From NCBI RefSeq assembly GCF_014779555.2, contig NZ_CP094357.1, positions 5,022,001 to 5,086,000 on the forward strand: a stretch of DNA of 64,000 bases, given 5' to 3'. The position numbers and the translations under genes were made by a program. Position 1 is the stretch's first letter; every line of letters begins with the position of its first letter. This DNA comes from Lysobacter capsici. Lineage in GTDB: Bacteria; Pseudomonadota; Gammaproteobacteria; Xanthomonadales; Xanthomonadaceae. Below are positions 35,148 to 44,716 of this stretch, in pieces. A model generated the notes under the pieces. That model worked only from the letters and a program-made list of their open reading frames with translations, did not search any database and was not told the origin of the DNA.

Positions 35148-35723
35148 TCAGCCGGCCGCATCGCGCCCGCGCTCGAAGCGCAGACCTTCGGCGGCGCGCG
35201 CGTTGCCGCTGCGCACGAAGCCCAGCTTGCTCAGCACCCGCACCGAGGCCGGATTGGCCCATTCGGTTTCGGCTATCACCCGCTCCACCCGCGGCTGCGC
35301 CAGCGCCCAGTCGACCAGGGCGCCGGCCATTTCCGTTGCGTAGCCGCGGCCTTCGAACTGCGGCAACACCGCATAGCCGACCGCGACCTCGCCGTCGAGC
35401 GGCGGACCGATGAAACCGCCGCTGGCGACCAGCACCGATGCCGCGCCGTCCTCGTGCCGCGCCAGCGCATACCAACTGAACCAGCCGCCGCAGGCCGGCG
35501 CGGCCTGCAGCCACAGCGCGAACAGCGGCAATGCGTCGGCCACCGTCTGCGGCGGCCATGCATCGGGAATATGCGCATCGAGCAAGGCGGCGAACGCCGC
35601 GCGGTCTTCCAGTTCGGCGCGAGCCAGCGCGAGCGTGGCCGGCACCAGCCGCAGGCGCTCGGTGACGATCGGCTCGGCGCCCGGCGGGGCGATCGGAAGT
35701 ACGGCATCGCGGGTGAAGCTCAT
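35148..35723 (-). CDS. GNAT acetyltransferase (RimJ/RimL type)
   Basis: A 191-residue acetyltransferase: TERLRLVPATLA at the start, a middle GEVAVGYAVLPQFEGRGYATEM (acetyl-CoA pyrophosphate loop QFEGRGYA) and ETEWANPASVRVLSKLGFV (Asn-x-x-Ser-x-x-x-x-x-K-x-G-F) near the end. This pattern is that of RimJ/L- and aminoglycoside-like enzymes with small-molecule or N-terminal acceptors. Start at 35723 because it gives the usual spacing to the TERL motif. Confidence 0.88.
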   Translation of the reverse strand: MSFTRDAVLPIAPPGAEPIVTERLRLVPATLALARAELEDRAAFAALLDAHIPDAWPPQTVADALPLFALWLQAAPACGGWFSWYALARHEDGAASVLVASGGFIGPPLDGEVAVGYAVLPQFEGRGYATEMAGALVDWALAQPRVERVIAETEWANPASVRVLSKLGFVRSGNARAAEGLRFERGRDAAG

Positions 35724-36032
35724 GCTTGCGATCGCCTGACGAAACCGGAACTGGAGACTGCACCTTACCCCGCATGGCTGCGCGCAAGCGACCGCGGCCG
35801 CGCCGTGCCCTTCACGATCCGCGCCGTCGCGCGCTGACAAACGCGACGCGCATCACTCATCGCGCATCGCGTTGTCCTGCGCCGCCCGGGTTCTACGTGG
35901 GCTTCGTTCAGGGCGCCGATATCCGCATGCGACATCCGCGCCCTCCGCTTCCGCATTCCGCCAGGACGGCGCCGCGCGACCGGCGACTTCGCTGCGTCCG
36001 CTCCCCACGCTTGCCCCCACCACGGAGTCCTC

Positions 36033-36857
36033 ATGAGCACCTTCACCACCCGCGCCGGCGTCGACCTGTACTACAAGGATTGGGGCAGCGGCCCGATCGT
36101 GGTGTTCTGCCACGGCTGGCCGTTGAGCGCCGACAGTTGGGAAGCGCAGATGTTCTTCCTCGCCGGCAACGGCTATCGCTGCATCGCCCACGACCGTCGC
36201 GGCCACGGCCGTTCCAGCCAACCGTGGGACGGCAACGACATGGATCACTACGCCGACGATCTGGCCGAATTGCTCGAACATCTGGACGTCACCGATGCGG
36301 CCTTGTTCGGTTTCTCCACCGGCGGCGGCGAAGTCGCGCGCTACATCGGCCGCCACGGCACCGCGCGGGTCACCAAGGCCGGATTGATCTCGGCGGTGCC
36401 GCCGCTGATGCTGAAGACCCCGGCCAATCCCGGCGGGCTGCCGATCGAGGTCTTCGACGGTTTGCGCGCCGGTTCGCTCGCCGATCGCTCGCAGTTGTAC
36501 AAGGACCTCGCCGCCGGCCCGTTCTTCGGCTACAACCGGCCCGGCGCCACGCCGTCGCAAGGCGCGATCGACTGGTTCTGGCTGCAGGGCATGGCCGGCG
36601 GCCACAAGAACACCTACGACTCGATCGCCGCGTTCTCGGCCACCGATTTCACCGAAGACCTGAAGAAGTTCGACGTGCCCACGCTGATCGTGCATGGCGA
36701 CGACGACCAGGTCGTGCCGATCGACGCCGCCGGCCGCGCCTCGGCCAAGCTGATCGCGGGCAACAAACTCATCGTCTACCCCGGCGCGCCGCACGGCCTG
36801 ACCGACACCCACAAGGACCGGCTCAATGCCGACCTGCTGGCCTTCCTGCAATCGTGA
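36033..36857 (+). CDS. Alpha/beta hydrolase, non-heme chloroperoxidase-like
   Basis: A 274-residue cytosolic hydrolase of the cofactor-free haloperoxidase/perhydrolase family. The nucleophile is Ser 95 in [10 protein letters not shown], the acid is in [14 protein letters not shown], and the His is in [12 protein letters not shown]. The [12 protein letters not shown] strand forms the oxyanion hole. Likely reactions are esterase or perhydrolase activity; halogenation in vitro is a by-product. ACGGAG lies about 8 nt before the ATG. Confidence 0.92.
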   Translation: MSTFTTRAGVDLYYKDWGSGPIVVFCHGWPLSADSWEAQMFFLAGNGYRCIAHDRRGHGRSSQPWDGNDMDHYADDLAELLEHLDVTDAALFGFSTGGGEVARYIGRHGTARVTKAGLISAVPPLMLKTPANPGGLPIEVFDGLRAGSLADRSQLYKDLAAGPFFGYNRPGATPSQGAIDWFWLQGMAGGHKNTYDSIAAFSATDFTEDLKKFDVPTLIVHGDDDQVVPIDAAGRASAKLIAGNKLIVYPGAPHGLTDTHKDRLNADLLAFLQS

Positions 36858-36937
36858 CACCCGCGCGCTGACACACACCGCCGCCCTCGCCCGCGCGCGA
36901 CGGCGGTTTTCTCCCAGGTATCCCCAGGAGCCCAGCC

Positions 36938-37471
36938 ATGTTCGGTATCACTGCGTTCGGCATGTTCCACACCGTACTCGGCCTGATCGCGGTCGCCGCC
37001 GGTTTCGTCGCGATCGCGCGCCACCACGAAATCGCGATGGCCTCGCGCAGCGGTTGGTTGTACGTCTGGCTGACCGTGGCCACCTGCATCACCGGCTTCT
37101 TCATCTTCCACCACGGCGGCTTCGGCAAGCCGCATGTGCTCGGCATCGTCACCCTGCTGGTGCTCGCGGTCGCCTGTCTCGCCGAGCGCCGCAAGCCGTT
37201 CGGCCGGTTCTCCCACTATGTCGCCGCGATCGGCTACACCCTCACCTTGTTCTTCCACATGATCCCGGGCTTCACCGAAACCCTGACCCGCCTGCCCGAA
37301 GGCCGTCCCTGGGCCAGCGGCCCGGACGACCCGCAACTGGCGCAGCTCATCGGCGGCGTGTTCGTGGCCTATCTGGGATTGATGGTGTGGCAGGGGTTGC
37401 GGATACGGCGCGAGCGTCGCCGTTCGCAGGTGGTGCATGACATCGCGTCGGCGGATCACGCGGGCGGCTGA
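36938..37471 (+). CDS. Four-to-five-helix membrane protein (DUF2306-like)
   Basis: A 177-residue inner-membrane protein. Hydrophobic segments: FGMFHTVLGLIAVAAGFVAI, LYVWLTVATCITGFFIF, VLGIVTLLVLAVACL, HYVAAIGYTLTLFFHMIPGF and IGGVFVAYLGLMVWQGL. Conserved His residues (FHTVLG, FHHGG, FFHMIPGF) could bind heme or metal, as in small cytochrome-like membrane proteins. Ribosome binding site AGGAG. It follows the hydrolase by 80 nt and may be co-transcribed. Function unknown. Confidence 0.75.
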   Translation: MFGITAFGMFHTVLGLIAVAAGFVAIARHHEIAMASRSGWLYVWLTVATCITGFFIFHHGGFGKPHVLGIVTLLVLAVACLAERRKPFGRFSHYVAAIGYTLTLFFHMIPGFTETLTRLPEGRPWASGPDDPQLAQLIGGVFVAYLGLMVWQGLRIRRERRRSQVVHDIASADHAGG

Positions 37472-37599
37472 CTTGCATCTGCGTCGCATCGCTTGTTTAC
37501 GTTGATGGGCTATCGGAGCGGTCGGCTCAGCCCCGACCGCGCCCGCGCGCGAACCGCGCTACCATCCGCGCTCAGCATGGAATCTCGCGCAAACCCGTC

Positions 37600-38532
37600 A
37601 TGAAGACCCTGCAACTGTGGCCGATCCTCAGCCTGGAACCGAGCGAGGGCGAGCTGGTCGCCTTCGATATCGGCCCCGACCGCGCGGTGTACCTGTTGCA
37701 TGCGCTCAAGCCGCTGGACTATCGGCGCGAAGACAAAGGCGCGAGTTTCGCCAAGGTCCGCCCCGCCACGCCGCAGCGGTACCGCGCGCAGGCCTGGCTG
37801 GATGGCGCGCAATTGCTCGACCTGTGCATCGACAACGAACCCTACAACGTCCACGCCCTGCAACCGCTCGGCGATGATCTGCTGTTGGTCTGCGCGCGCT
37901 CCACCTCGCGCGGCGGCCACAGCGATCTCAATGGCCGCGTCTATTCGCGCGACGGCCGGCTGCTGAACGAAATCGCGCTGGGCGACGCCATCGAGCACGT
38001 GCAGACGACCGCACGCGGCGAAATCTGGCTCGGTTACTTCGACGAAGGCGTGTTCGGCGACCATCCCCTGTCGGCGCACGGCCTGGTCGCCTGCGACCGG
38101 CAAGGCACGCCGGTGTTCCGTTACCAGCCCGACGCGCCGCTGGACACCATCGCCGATTGCTACGCGCTCAACGTCGCCAGCCACAACGAAGCATGGACCT
38201 GCTACTACACCGACTTCCCGCTGGTGCAGCTGCGCGATCATCGCATCGTGCGCCACTGGAACGTACCGGTGTACGGCGCGCATGCGTTCGCCGTGTATCG
38301 CGATCGCGCGCTGTTCGCCGGCGGTTACGATGCGCGCCACGCCTGTACCCTGCTGCGTCTGGACGACGGCCCGGACGCATCGGTCATGGCGACCTTCAAG
38401 CTGCTCGATGAGCACGGCGAACCGCTGCAGGCCGAACTCGTCCGCGGACGCGGCGACACCTTGTATCTGTACCGGGACGATAGCGTCTACGCCTGCGATA
38501 TCCACCAGGCCATAAGCGCGTTTTCGAACTGA
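37600..38532 (+). CDS. Predicted cytosolic beta-propeller protein
   Basis: A 310-residue protein without signal peptide. Regularly spaced strand patterns (LLLVCARSTSRGGHSDLNGRV, GEIWLGYFDEGVFG, AWTCYYTDFPLVQL, RALFAGGYDARHACTLLRL, TLYLYRDDSVYACD) are consistent with a propeller fold. No catalytic motif identified. The start is the ATG at 37600 with weak GC-rich upstream sequence. It converges with the amidohydrolase gene, with 7 nt between the two. Confidence 0.75.
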   Translation: MKTLQLWPILSLEPSEGELVAFDIGPDRAVYLLHALKPLDYRREDKGASFAKVRPATPQRYRAQAWLDGAQLLDLCIDNEPYNVHALQPLGDDLLLVCARSTSRGGHSDLNGRVYSRDGRLLNEIALGDAIEHVQTTARGEIWLGYFDEGVFGDHPLSAHGLVACDRQGTPVFRYQPDAPLDTIADCYALNVASHNEAWTCYYTDFPLVQLRDHRIVRHWNVPVYGAHAFAVYRDRALFAGGYDARHACTLLRLDDGPDASVMATFKLLDEHGEPLQAELVRGRGDTLYLYRDDSVYACDIHQAISAFSN

Positions 38533-38539
38533 CCGGCGC

Positions 38540-40048
38540 TCAATGCGCCGGGTGGCGCGCGTCCTTGAGCCGCTCGATCTGCTCGCCCAAGCCGCGTTCG
38601 AACGCCTGCCCCTCGCCCAGTCGACGATCGATCTCGGCCATCGGCAACCACCGTCCCTGCGCGAACACGCCGGCGATCTTCGACACATTCTGGGTATCGG
38701 CCAGCGGGTCGGCATCGAGCAAGACCAGATTCGCGCGTTCGCCTTCGCGCACCGCGCCGCTGCCGGCGTCCGGATCGAACAAGCGATGGGCATTGATCGA
38801 AGCCGCGCGCAGTACGTCCAGCGGGCTCAATCCGACCTCGCGCAGTTCGATCATCTCCTGCTGCACCGACACCCCGAACGCGAGCCCCGGCAGGGCCGCA
38901 TCGGTGCCGACAGTCAGCCTGACGCCGCGCTTGTACAACTCGCGCGTCAACACGCGGGAGAAGTCGTAACCGGCCGAGAAGGTGTCGGCGCCTTCCTGAT
39001 CGCGAAACGCCTGACTCAGGTAGCGATTGGCCGGCGGCGTCCAGTCCAGACGGGTGACCGGATCGACGAGCTTGATCCAGTCGCCCGGCACCGACGGCAC
39101 CTCGCGCTGCACATACATGCCGACGATGGTCTTCAGCGTGATCAGGGTCGGCGTCACCGAAACGCCGCTGTCGTCGACCGCCTGCGCCAACGCCGGGATG
39201 TCGCTGGGCGACAGATCGCTGCCGATGCGAGCGAACCGCGCCAGCTCTTCGCTGTGGGCGATATTGGTCATCGGATGAGCGAACGCGAACGCACGATCGG
39301 CGCAGCTCGCGCAACCCAGTTCGGGCAGATGGCCGGTGGTGATGAAGCCTTGGCGCCGGGATTCCTCGACCACCGCCTGATAGGTCTCGCGATTGAGGAA
39401 CTGATACGGCTTGATGAAATCGTAGCCGCGTTCGCGCGCGCGGCGCACCGCGGCGATGCCGTCGGCGGCGGTATACGGCGCTTCGGGCCTGGACGCCGGC
39501 GGCGTCGATTCGGGCTTGTTCGCCACCGCCGCGCGCGGCCCGTTGATGCGCTTGCCCACGTACAGCCGCGGGCCGTCGATGCGGCCTTGATCGATCTGCC
39601 CGCGCAGCCACAGCAGGTCCTCGTCGCTGCCCGCGCTGCCGCCGAGATTGGCCGCGCCGGTGACGCCGGCCTTGAGGAACGACAGCATCACTTGCCGGTC
39701 GTAGGCGTGATCGCGGCCCAGCTCGAGCGCGGCCATCGCCGGGTCCTTGCTGTCGCGGATCGCGCCTTCTGTGGCGATGTGCACATGCGCATCGACGAAA
39801 CCGGGAATCAAAAACTTGCCGGTCCCGTCGACGACCGTCGCGCCCTCGACCCGCGTCCGCGCGCCCTGCGTCGCGATCCGCGCGATCTTGCCGTCGCGGA
39901 TCAGCACCGTGCGATGGCGCAGCACTTCGTCGGTATCGACCGGTATCACGGTGACGTCGGTGATCACGTAGCTGCCGCCCGGCGCCGCCATCGCGGTGGC
40001 CGACAGCGACGCGAGCCCGAGGCCTAGCGCCAACGCATGAACGATCAT
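38540..40048 (-). CDS. Secreted amidohydrolase (metal-dependent)
   Basis: A 502-residue member of the imidazolonepropionase/prolidase-like amidohydrolases. A signal peptide (cleavage near AMA, about 21) precedes VDAHVHIATE (HxH metal pair), FIKPYQFLN with a probable bridging Lys, HLPELGCASC and HPMTNIAHSEELA (His ligands), and TVGTDAALPGLAFG (Asp ligand). It probably hydrolyses a cyclic amide, peptide or lactone in the periplasm. GGAGA lies 5 nt before the ATG. Confidence 0.88.
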   Translation of the reverse strand: MIVHALALGLGLASLSATAMAAPGGSYVITDVTVIPVDTDEVLRHRTVLIRDGKIARIATQGARTRVEGATVVDGTGKFLIPGFVDAHVHIATEGAIRDSKDPAMAALELGRDHAYDRQVMLSFLKAGVTGAANLGGSAGSDEDLLWLRGQIDQGRIDGPRLYVGKRINGPRAAVANKPESTPPASRPEAPYTAADGIAAVRRARERGYDFIKPYQFLNRETYQAVVEESRRQGFITTGHLPELGCASCADRAFAFAHPMTNIAHSEELARFARIGSDLSPSDIPALAQAVDDSGVSVTPTLITLKTIVGMYVQREVPSVPGDWIKLVDPVTRLDWTPPANRYLSQAFRDQEGADTFSAGYDFSRVLTRELYKRGVRLTVGTDAALPGLAFGVSVQQEMIELREVGLSPLDVLRAASINAHRLFDPDAGSGAVREGERANLVLLDADPLADTQNVSKIAGVFAQGRWLPMAEIDRRLGEGQAFERGLGEQIERLKDARHPAH

Positions 40049-40195
40049 TCCAGTCTCCGGTTGCTTGCAGGTCGATGATAACCACGCGATCGCGATGGAC
40101 AGGGGCGAATCTCGCATCCCCGCGCATCGCAACCCGCCCTCAACAGATGCCGTCGATGGCGTCATGGTTGAAAGCCACAATCGCCCGACAGGCTT

Positions 40196-40636
40196 ATGAA
40201 CCACGACGATGACGATCGCCATATCGACCGGCGATGGCTGGCCTGCGACGCGATCGGCCAGGTCGCCGCGTTCACCACCGCCGGATCCGGCCCGATTCCG
40301 CGCTCGGCGCGGGCCGCTGTCGACGGGGCCGATGCCGGCGTGGAGGCCTTGCCGATCCGCGGCGCTTACCGGCTGATTGCGCACGCCGGCAACGCCGAGG
40401 ATTGGATAAGCTGCGTTCAGAGCGGCCTGTTCGCCTACGATTGGAGTGACATCGTCGCGGACGATGGCGGTTACGCCTACGAATTGCTCGCCGTGCCGCT
40501 CGCTCCGATCCGGCTGCCGGAGTTGCCGTCGCCGCTGCGCGAGATCGCCGCCGCGACGACAATCGCCGATGTCGTCTTCGGCGAAAACGATCTGCTGTCG
40601 CGTCGTCTGCTTCCCGATACCGAGCTCCCCGCATGA
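40196..40636 (+). CDS. Hypothetical protein coupled to the sirtuin
   Basis: A 146-residue acidic cytosolic protein. Recognisable features are only the N-terminal MNHDDDDRHIDRRWLACD and a central GAYRLIAHAGNAEDWISCV. It ends with an ATGA overlap with the sirtuin gene, so the two products are made from one message and may act together. The pattern resembles DUF4265-like or small immunity-type proteins, but I cannot assign a family. Confidence 0.72.
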   Translation: MNHDDDDRHIDRRWLACDAIGQVAAFTTAGSGPIPRSARAAVDGADAGVEALPIRGAYRLIAHAGNAEDWISCVQSGLFAYDWSDIVADDGGYAYELLAVPLAPIRLPELPSPLREIAAATTIADVVFGENDLLSRRLLPDTELPA

Positions 40637-41319
40637 AAGACAAAATCGTCGTATTCACCGGCGCAGGCGTCAGCGCCGAAAGCGGCCTGAAGACCTTCCG
40701 CGACATGGGCGGGCTGTGGCACGAGCATCGCCTGGAGGACGTGGCTTCGCCGCAGGGCTGGCAGCGCGATCCGGCCACCGTGCTGCGTTTCTACAACGAA
40801 CGCCGTCGCGGCGTGCTGGCGGCGCGTCCGAACGCCGCGCACGAGGCCATCGCCCGTCTGGAAGAGCGCTATGAGGTCGTGGTGATCACCCAGAACATCG
40901 ACGACCTGCACGAGCGCGCCGGTTCCTCGAACGTGCTGCACGTCCACGGCGAAATCCTCAAGTCGCGCAGCACCGGGCTGACCCCGCCACGCATCTACAC
41001 GCTCAAGGGCCCGACCATCGAGATCGGCGATCTGTGCGAGCGCGGCAGTCAGTTGCGTCCGGACGTGGTCTGGTTCGGCGAGGCCGTGCGTCATATGGAC
41101 GAGGCCGAGGCGCATTTCGCGACCGCCGCCAAGGTGCTCGCGATCGGCACCTCGCTGACCGTGTATCCGGCCGCGGGCCTGGTCGATTGCGCGCCGCTGT
41201 CCGCCGAGCGTGTGTTCGTCTCGCCGGAGGTGCAGCAGGTGCCGCGTCATTACCGCTTCATGCAAGGCACCGCGGTGGAGACCGTGCCGCCGTTGGTGCA
41301 GCGATGGATCTCGCAATGA
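40633..41319 (+). CDS. Sir2-family NAD-dependent deacylase lacking zinc ligands
   Basis: A 228-residue sirtuin that removes acyl groups from Lys with NAD. Present: GAGVSAESGLKTFRD (residues 10-24), TQNIDDLHERAG (86-97), catalytic His 105 in HVHGE, and VVWFGE. Tyr 54/Arg 57 in FYNERRR match the Y-x-x-R that gives SIRT5-type enzymes preference for acidic acyl groups. The two C-x2-C zinc pairs are gone; only Cys 135 remains, and the zinc module is shortened. The start overlaps the upstream gene. Confidence 0.9.
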   Translation: MKDKIVVFTGAGVSAESGLKTFRDMGGLWHEHRLEDVASPQGWQRDPATVLRFYNERRRGVLAARPNAAHEAIARLEERYEVVVITQNIDDLHERAGSSNVLHVHGEILKSRSTGLTPPRIYTLKGPTIEIGDLCERGSQLRPDVVWFGEAVRHMDEAEAHFATAAKVLAIGTSLTVYPAAGLVDCAPLSAERVFVSPEVQQVPRHYRFMQGTAVETVPPLVQRWISQ

Positions 41320-41341
41320 AAGTGCACTAAGGCACTTTTTT
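41319..41341 (+). terminator. Rho-independent terminator of the sirtuin operon
   Basis: AAAGTGC, a 6-nt loop and GCACTTTTTT. The stem begins at the last base of the sirtuin stop codon. Confidence 0.92.
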
Positions 41342-41770
41342 AGCGCTGATTTTGGGGAATGCAGTGTGCTGGCGAGGACGCTAGCATGAGCATGCTCAAA
41401 TCATCGCCCGTGGGGGACCGATGTTCGCCCAGAGCGGCCCGCACACCAGGGCCGCGTAAATGCATGAAAGCAAGACCTTGCGTGCCGTTGTCCACGCATG
41501 GGCCTTGCGCCGTGCACGCTGTTCGTCTGCGAGTCGACTTCCCCGGCAATAACGCGATGCGACGTTCGCCGATGCGGCGGGACGCACGACAGCGAACACG
41601 ATCAAGCAAGCGAACGGATCACCGACCATGCGTGGATCGATACAACGCCCATCGCCGCGGCATGTACACGCAACCGGTCGCGGCACCGGCCCGACTCAAA
41701 CCAACGCTCCCGCAACCGGGGCGCTCACTTTTTCGATCGCCCCTGGCGATGTCGCAGTCCTGGAGGACAG
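41342..41770. other. Intergenic region before the surface protein
   Basis: A 429-nt gap that should contain the promoter of the large secreted protein. GGAGG lies 6 nt before 41771. AT-rich stretches occur near 41620-41660. No gene, repeat or operator was recognised. Confidence 0.45.
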
Positions 41771-44461
41771 ATGACCAGCACCACCGCCATAACGCCCCAT
41801 CGGTCGCGACGGGACTCAACCCGTCCGCTGCCGCGTTCGACCGGGCCGCGGCCGTGGGCGCTGACCCTGGCGCTGCTGTGGCTGGCCTTGCCGCCGCCCG
41901 CGCAGGCGCAGTTCGCGACCCAGGGCTCGGGCACCTATCGCAACAACATCATCTGGTTTCGCTGGGGAAACGGCACCTGTCTCAACAGCCAGGACAACTG
42001 CGCGGAAATCGGCAACAACACCGCCAACCAGACCATCACCAGCCAGCAGACCTACAACGTGGCGGGTCAGCCGCTGGTGGTGACCTGCACGCTGTCGGGG
42101 GTGGACGACAACGAGTTCCGCACCTATCGCTCCGGCTTGTGGCAGGGCGACGGACTCGACGACTTGTACAATATCGGCGGCGTCGGCACGGCCAATACCT
42201 TGTACAACGGCCTGCTGAATTTCGGCCAGACCCAGGTATCGACGGCCACGTTCGCCTGTGGCGCCACGCTGGGAGGCAATCCTTTCCCGCTGGAGGGACT
42301 GGTGGTCGCCGACGCAGAGCAGTCCCTTACGGGCGGCACCGGCCAGAACGAATCGATTTCCGCCAATGCGCCGACCGCGACCAGCTGGCGCATCATCGAC
42401 CGCTTCCGCACGCCCGGCTGCACGACCAACGCCACCGCCAACATCACCGCAACGACGCTGACCCTCAACGGCAGCACCCCACTGTGCACGGCCGGTCCGA
42501 TGGCCGTCGCCTTCATGGAGGGCGCCACCGGCGCGACCCTGACCCTGCGCGGCAACGGGCGTTCGGCCATGGCCCTGGGCGTGATGGTGTTCGTCGCCGA
42601 CCGCAGCGATGCGCCGCTGAGTTACGGCGAGCCTCAGCACTTGCCGAACTTCACCTGGAACGGCGGCAATCTGCCGAACGGCAACACCACCTACACCACC
42701 ATGATCCTGGCGACGCTGAACCAGCCGGCGGTGCGGCTGGGCACGCGGGTCGACATCGAGAACGTCTCTCTGGCCGGCGCTCCGGCGACCGGCGACGACA
42801 GCAACTTCACCACCCCGACCGCCACCGACGACGAAGACGCCTTCGCCACGCTGGCCAATATCGCGCTGTCGCCGGGCGCCAGCCACAACCTGTCGGTGCC
42901 CTGCGCCGGCAACGGCGCCTTCGTGCGCGGCTTCATCGATTTCAACCGCGACGGCGATTTCACCGACGCCGGCGAAACATCCGCCTCGGCCACCTGCAAC
43001 GGCACCGCCGCCGCGGTGACCTGGACGATGCCGGCGGTCGCCGGGTTGAACCCGGGCGCCAGCTATGCGCGCTTCCGCATCGCCTCGGCCGCCATCGACG
43101 TGGCCAGTCCCGTCGGTCTGGCGAGCAGCGGCGAAGTCGAGGACTACCCGGTCACCCTGACCTCGCAGACCCTGACGCTGCGCAAGCAATGGACCGGCGC
43201 GGCCGTCGGCGACGACGCCGTCATCACCGCCTCGCGCGGCGGCAGCGTGATCGACACGCTCAACAGCAATGCCGACGCCGCGGGCGAACTCGAAACCGAT
43301 CCCACGCCGGCCAATGTGTTCGCGGGCGAGACCATCGTCCTGGCCGAAACCCTCGCCGCCGGCAACGTCGGCGGCTATGCCCCGGCCCTGGCCTGCACCG
43401 GCGCCGCGGACACCAATCCCAACGACGGCATCGCCATCGCCGCGACCGACACCAACATCGTCTGCACCTACACCAATACGCGCGTGGCCACCCTGCAACT
43501 GGCGAAGGCCTGGGCCGCCAACAGCAGAACCGGCGATACCTTGACGATCGGCGCCACCACCGGCGGCAACAACAACACCGCGCCGTTCGACGCGACCGCG
43601 CCGACCGCGGCCAACAGCGGCGCGCCGGTGAACGTGCGCCTGGGCGATGTCGTCACGCTGCCCGCGGAAACCGGAACCGGCCTGGGCAACTACACCACGA
43701 CACTGGCCTGCACCGGCGGCCATACCCTGTCCGGAACCAACGGACAGGCCGCCAACACGCTGACCATCACCAGCGGCAACGCGGCCGTGTGCACCTACAC
43801 CAACACTCGCATAGCGCAGCAGATCAACCTGGCCAAAGTGTGGAGCGCGAACAGCACCAATGGCCACACCGCCAGCGCGACGACCACCGGCGGCAGCGCC
43901 AACCCGACCTTCAACGCGACCGCTCCGACCAACAGCGCCGGCCCGGCCGTGACCGTGTTCGCGGGCGACGTGCTGACGTTGCCGGCGGAAACCTTCGGCG
44001 GCGGCGCGACCGCCGCCAGTTACACCACCGCGCTGGCCTGCACCGGCGGCAGCCCGCTGGCCAGCGGCGCGACCGGCCGGACGCTGACGATCACCGCCAG
44101 TACCGCGGCGACCACCTGCACCTACACCAACACCCTGGTGGTGGTGGATCTGTCGATCACCAAGACCAACACCTTCGCCGCGGGGCCGCGCGATCAGGTC
44201 AACGACACGGTGGCATCGGGCGCCACGACCACCTATACGCTGGTCGCGACCAATAACGGACCTGGCCAGGTCACCGGTTCGATCGTGCGCGACACGCCCG
44301 TCGCCGGGCTGACCTGCCCGCCCGGCAATGCGGTAACGATCACCGGCAATGGCGTGCCCGCGGGCAGCTTCACCGTCGCCGACCTGAGCGCCGGCATCGC
44401 GCTCGGCACGCTCGGCGCGGGGCAGAGCACCACGCTCAGCTTCGACTGCCAGGTGAATTGA
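41771..44461 (+). CDS. Large secreted multi-domain surface protein (CshA-like/GEVED/Cna-B-like/DUF11)
   Basis: An 896-residue exported protein. After a long n-region and signal helix (cleavage after AQA near 46), residues about 47-300 form a CshA-adhesin-like non-repetitive domain (GTYRNNIIWFRWGNG). Residues 360-460 are a GEVED domain with FIDFNRDGDFTDAGE (a Ca-binding-like loop) and GEVEDYPV. Three prealbumin-like repeats follow (about 466-570, 572-683, 684-790), each ending CTYTNT, then a DUF11 domain (VDLSITKTN... to the end). There is no C-terminal anchor, so it is probably released or held by a secretion partner. Ribosome binding site GGAGG. Confidence 0.88.
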   Translation: MTSTTAITPHRSRRDSTRPLPRSTGPRPWALTLALLWLALPPPAQAQFATQGSGTYRNNIIWFRWGNGTCLNSQDNCAEIGNNTANQTITSQQTYNVAGQPLVVTCTLSGVDDNEFRTYRSGLWQGDGLDDLYNIGGVGTANTLYNGLLNFGQTQVSTATFACGATLGGNPFPLEGLVVADAEQSLTGGTGQNESISANAPTATSWRIIDRFRTPGCTTNATANITATTLTLNGSTPLCTAGPMAVAFMEGATGATLTLRGNGRSAMALGVMVFVADRSDAPLSYGEPQHLPNFTWNGGNLPNGNTTYTTMILATLNQPAVRLGTRVDIENVSLAGAPATGDDSNFTTPTATDDEDAFATLANIALSPGASHNLSVPCAGNGAFVRGFIDFNRDGDFTDAGETSASATCNGTAAAVTWTMPAVAGLNPGASYARFRIASAAIDVASPVGLASSGEVEDYPVTLTSQTLTLRKQWTGAAVGDDAVITASRGGSVIDTLNSNADAAGELETDPTPANVFAGETIVLAETLAAGNVGGYAPALACTGAADTNPNDGIAIAATDTNIVCTYTNTRVATLQLAKAWAANSRTGDTLTIGATTGGNNNTAPFDATAPTAANSGAPVNVRLGDVVTLPAETGTGLGNYTTTLACTGGHTLSGTNGQAANTLTITSGNAAVCTYTNTRIAQQINLAKVWSANSTNGHTASATTTGGSANPTFNATAPTNSAGPAVTVFAGDVLTLPAETFGGGATAASYTTALACTGGSPLASGATGRTLTITASTAATTCTYTNTLVVVDLSITKTNTFAAGPRDQVNDTVASGATTTYTLVATNNGPGQVTGSIVRDTPVAGLTCPPGNAVTITGNGVPAGSFTVADLSAGIALGTLGAGQSTTLSFDCQVN

Positions 44462-44716
44462 TGAGGGCATCGGGCCCAGGCGGCGAGTTGTCGATGCTCG
44501 GCGTCTCGCCGTCCGTGCATTCACCACGGGCCGGTCGTGTACGCGCCGTTGCTGGCACGGCGGTGCGAACGACGCTGCCGTTGGTCGAGGGCTGGTTGGC
44601 GCGCTGACGACGGGGCGGCATCCGTCGCGCCAGTGGTCGCAGCCGCGGCGGATGCGCTACCGTTCGATCCAGTACCTCTACGGCCCCAATGGCCCGGTTC
44701 ACTCAGGAGCAGGCCG

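Noticed and set aside
41816-44527. A 903-codon minus-strand frame opposite the surface protein
   Set aside because: It is a low-complexity Gly/Arg/Ala-rich shadow of a plus-strand gene with clear domains and a signal peptide.
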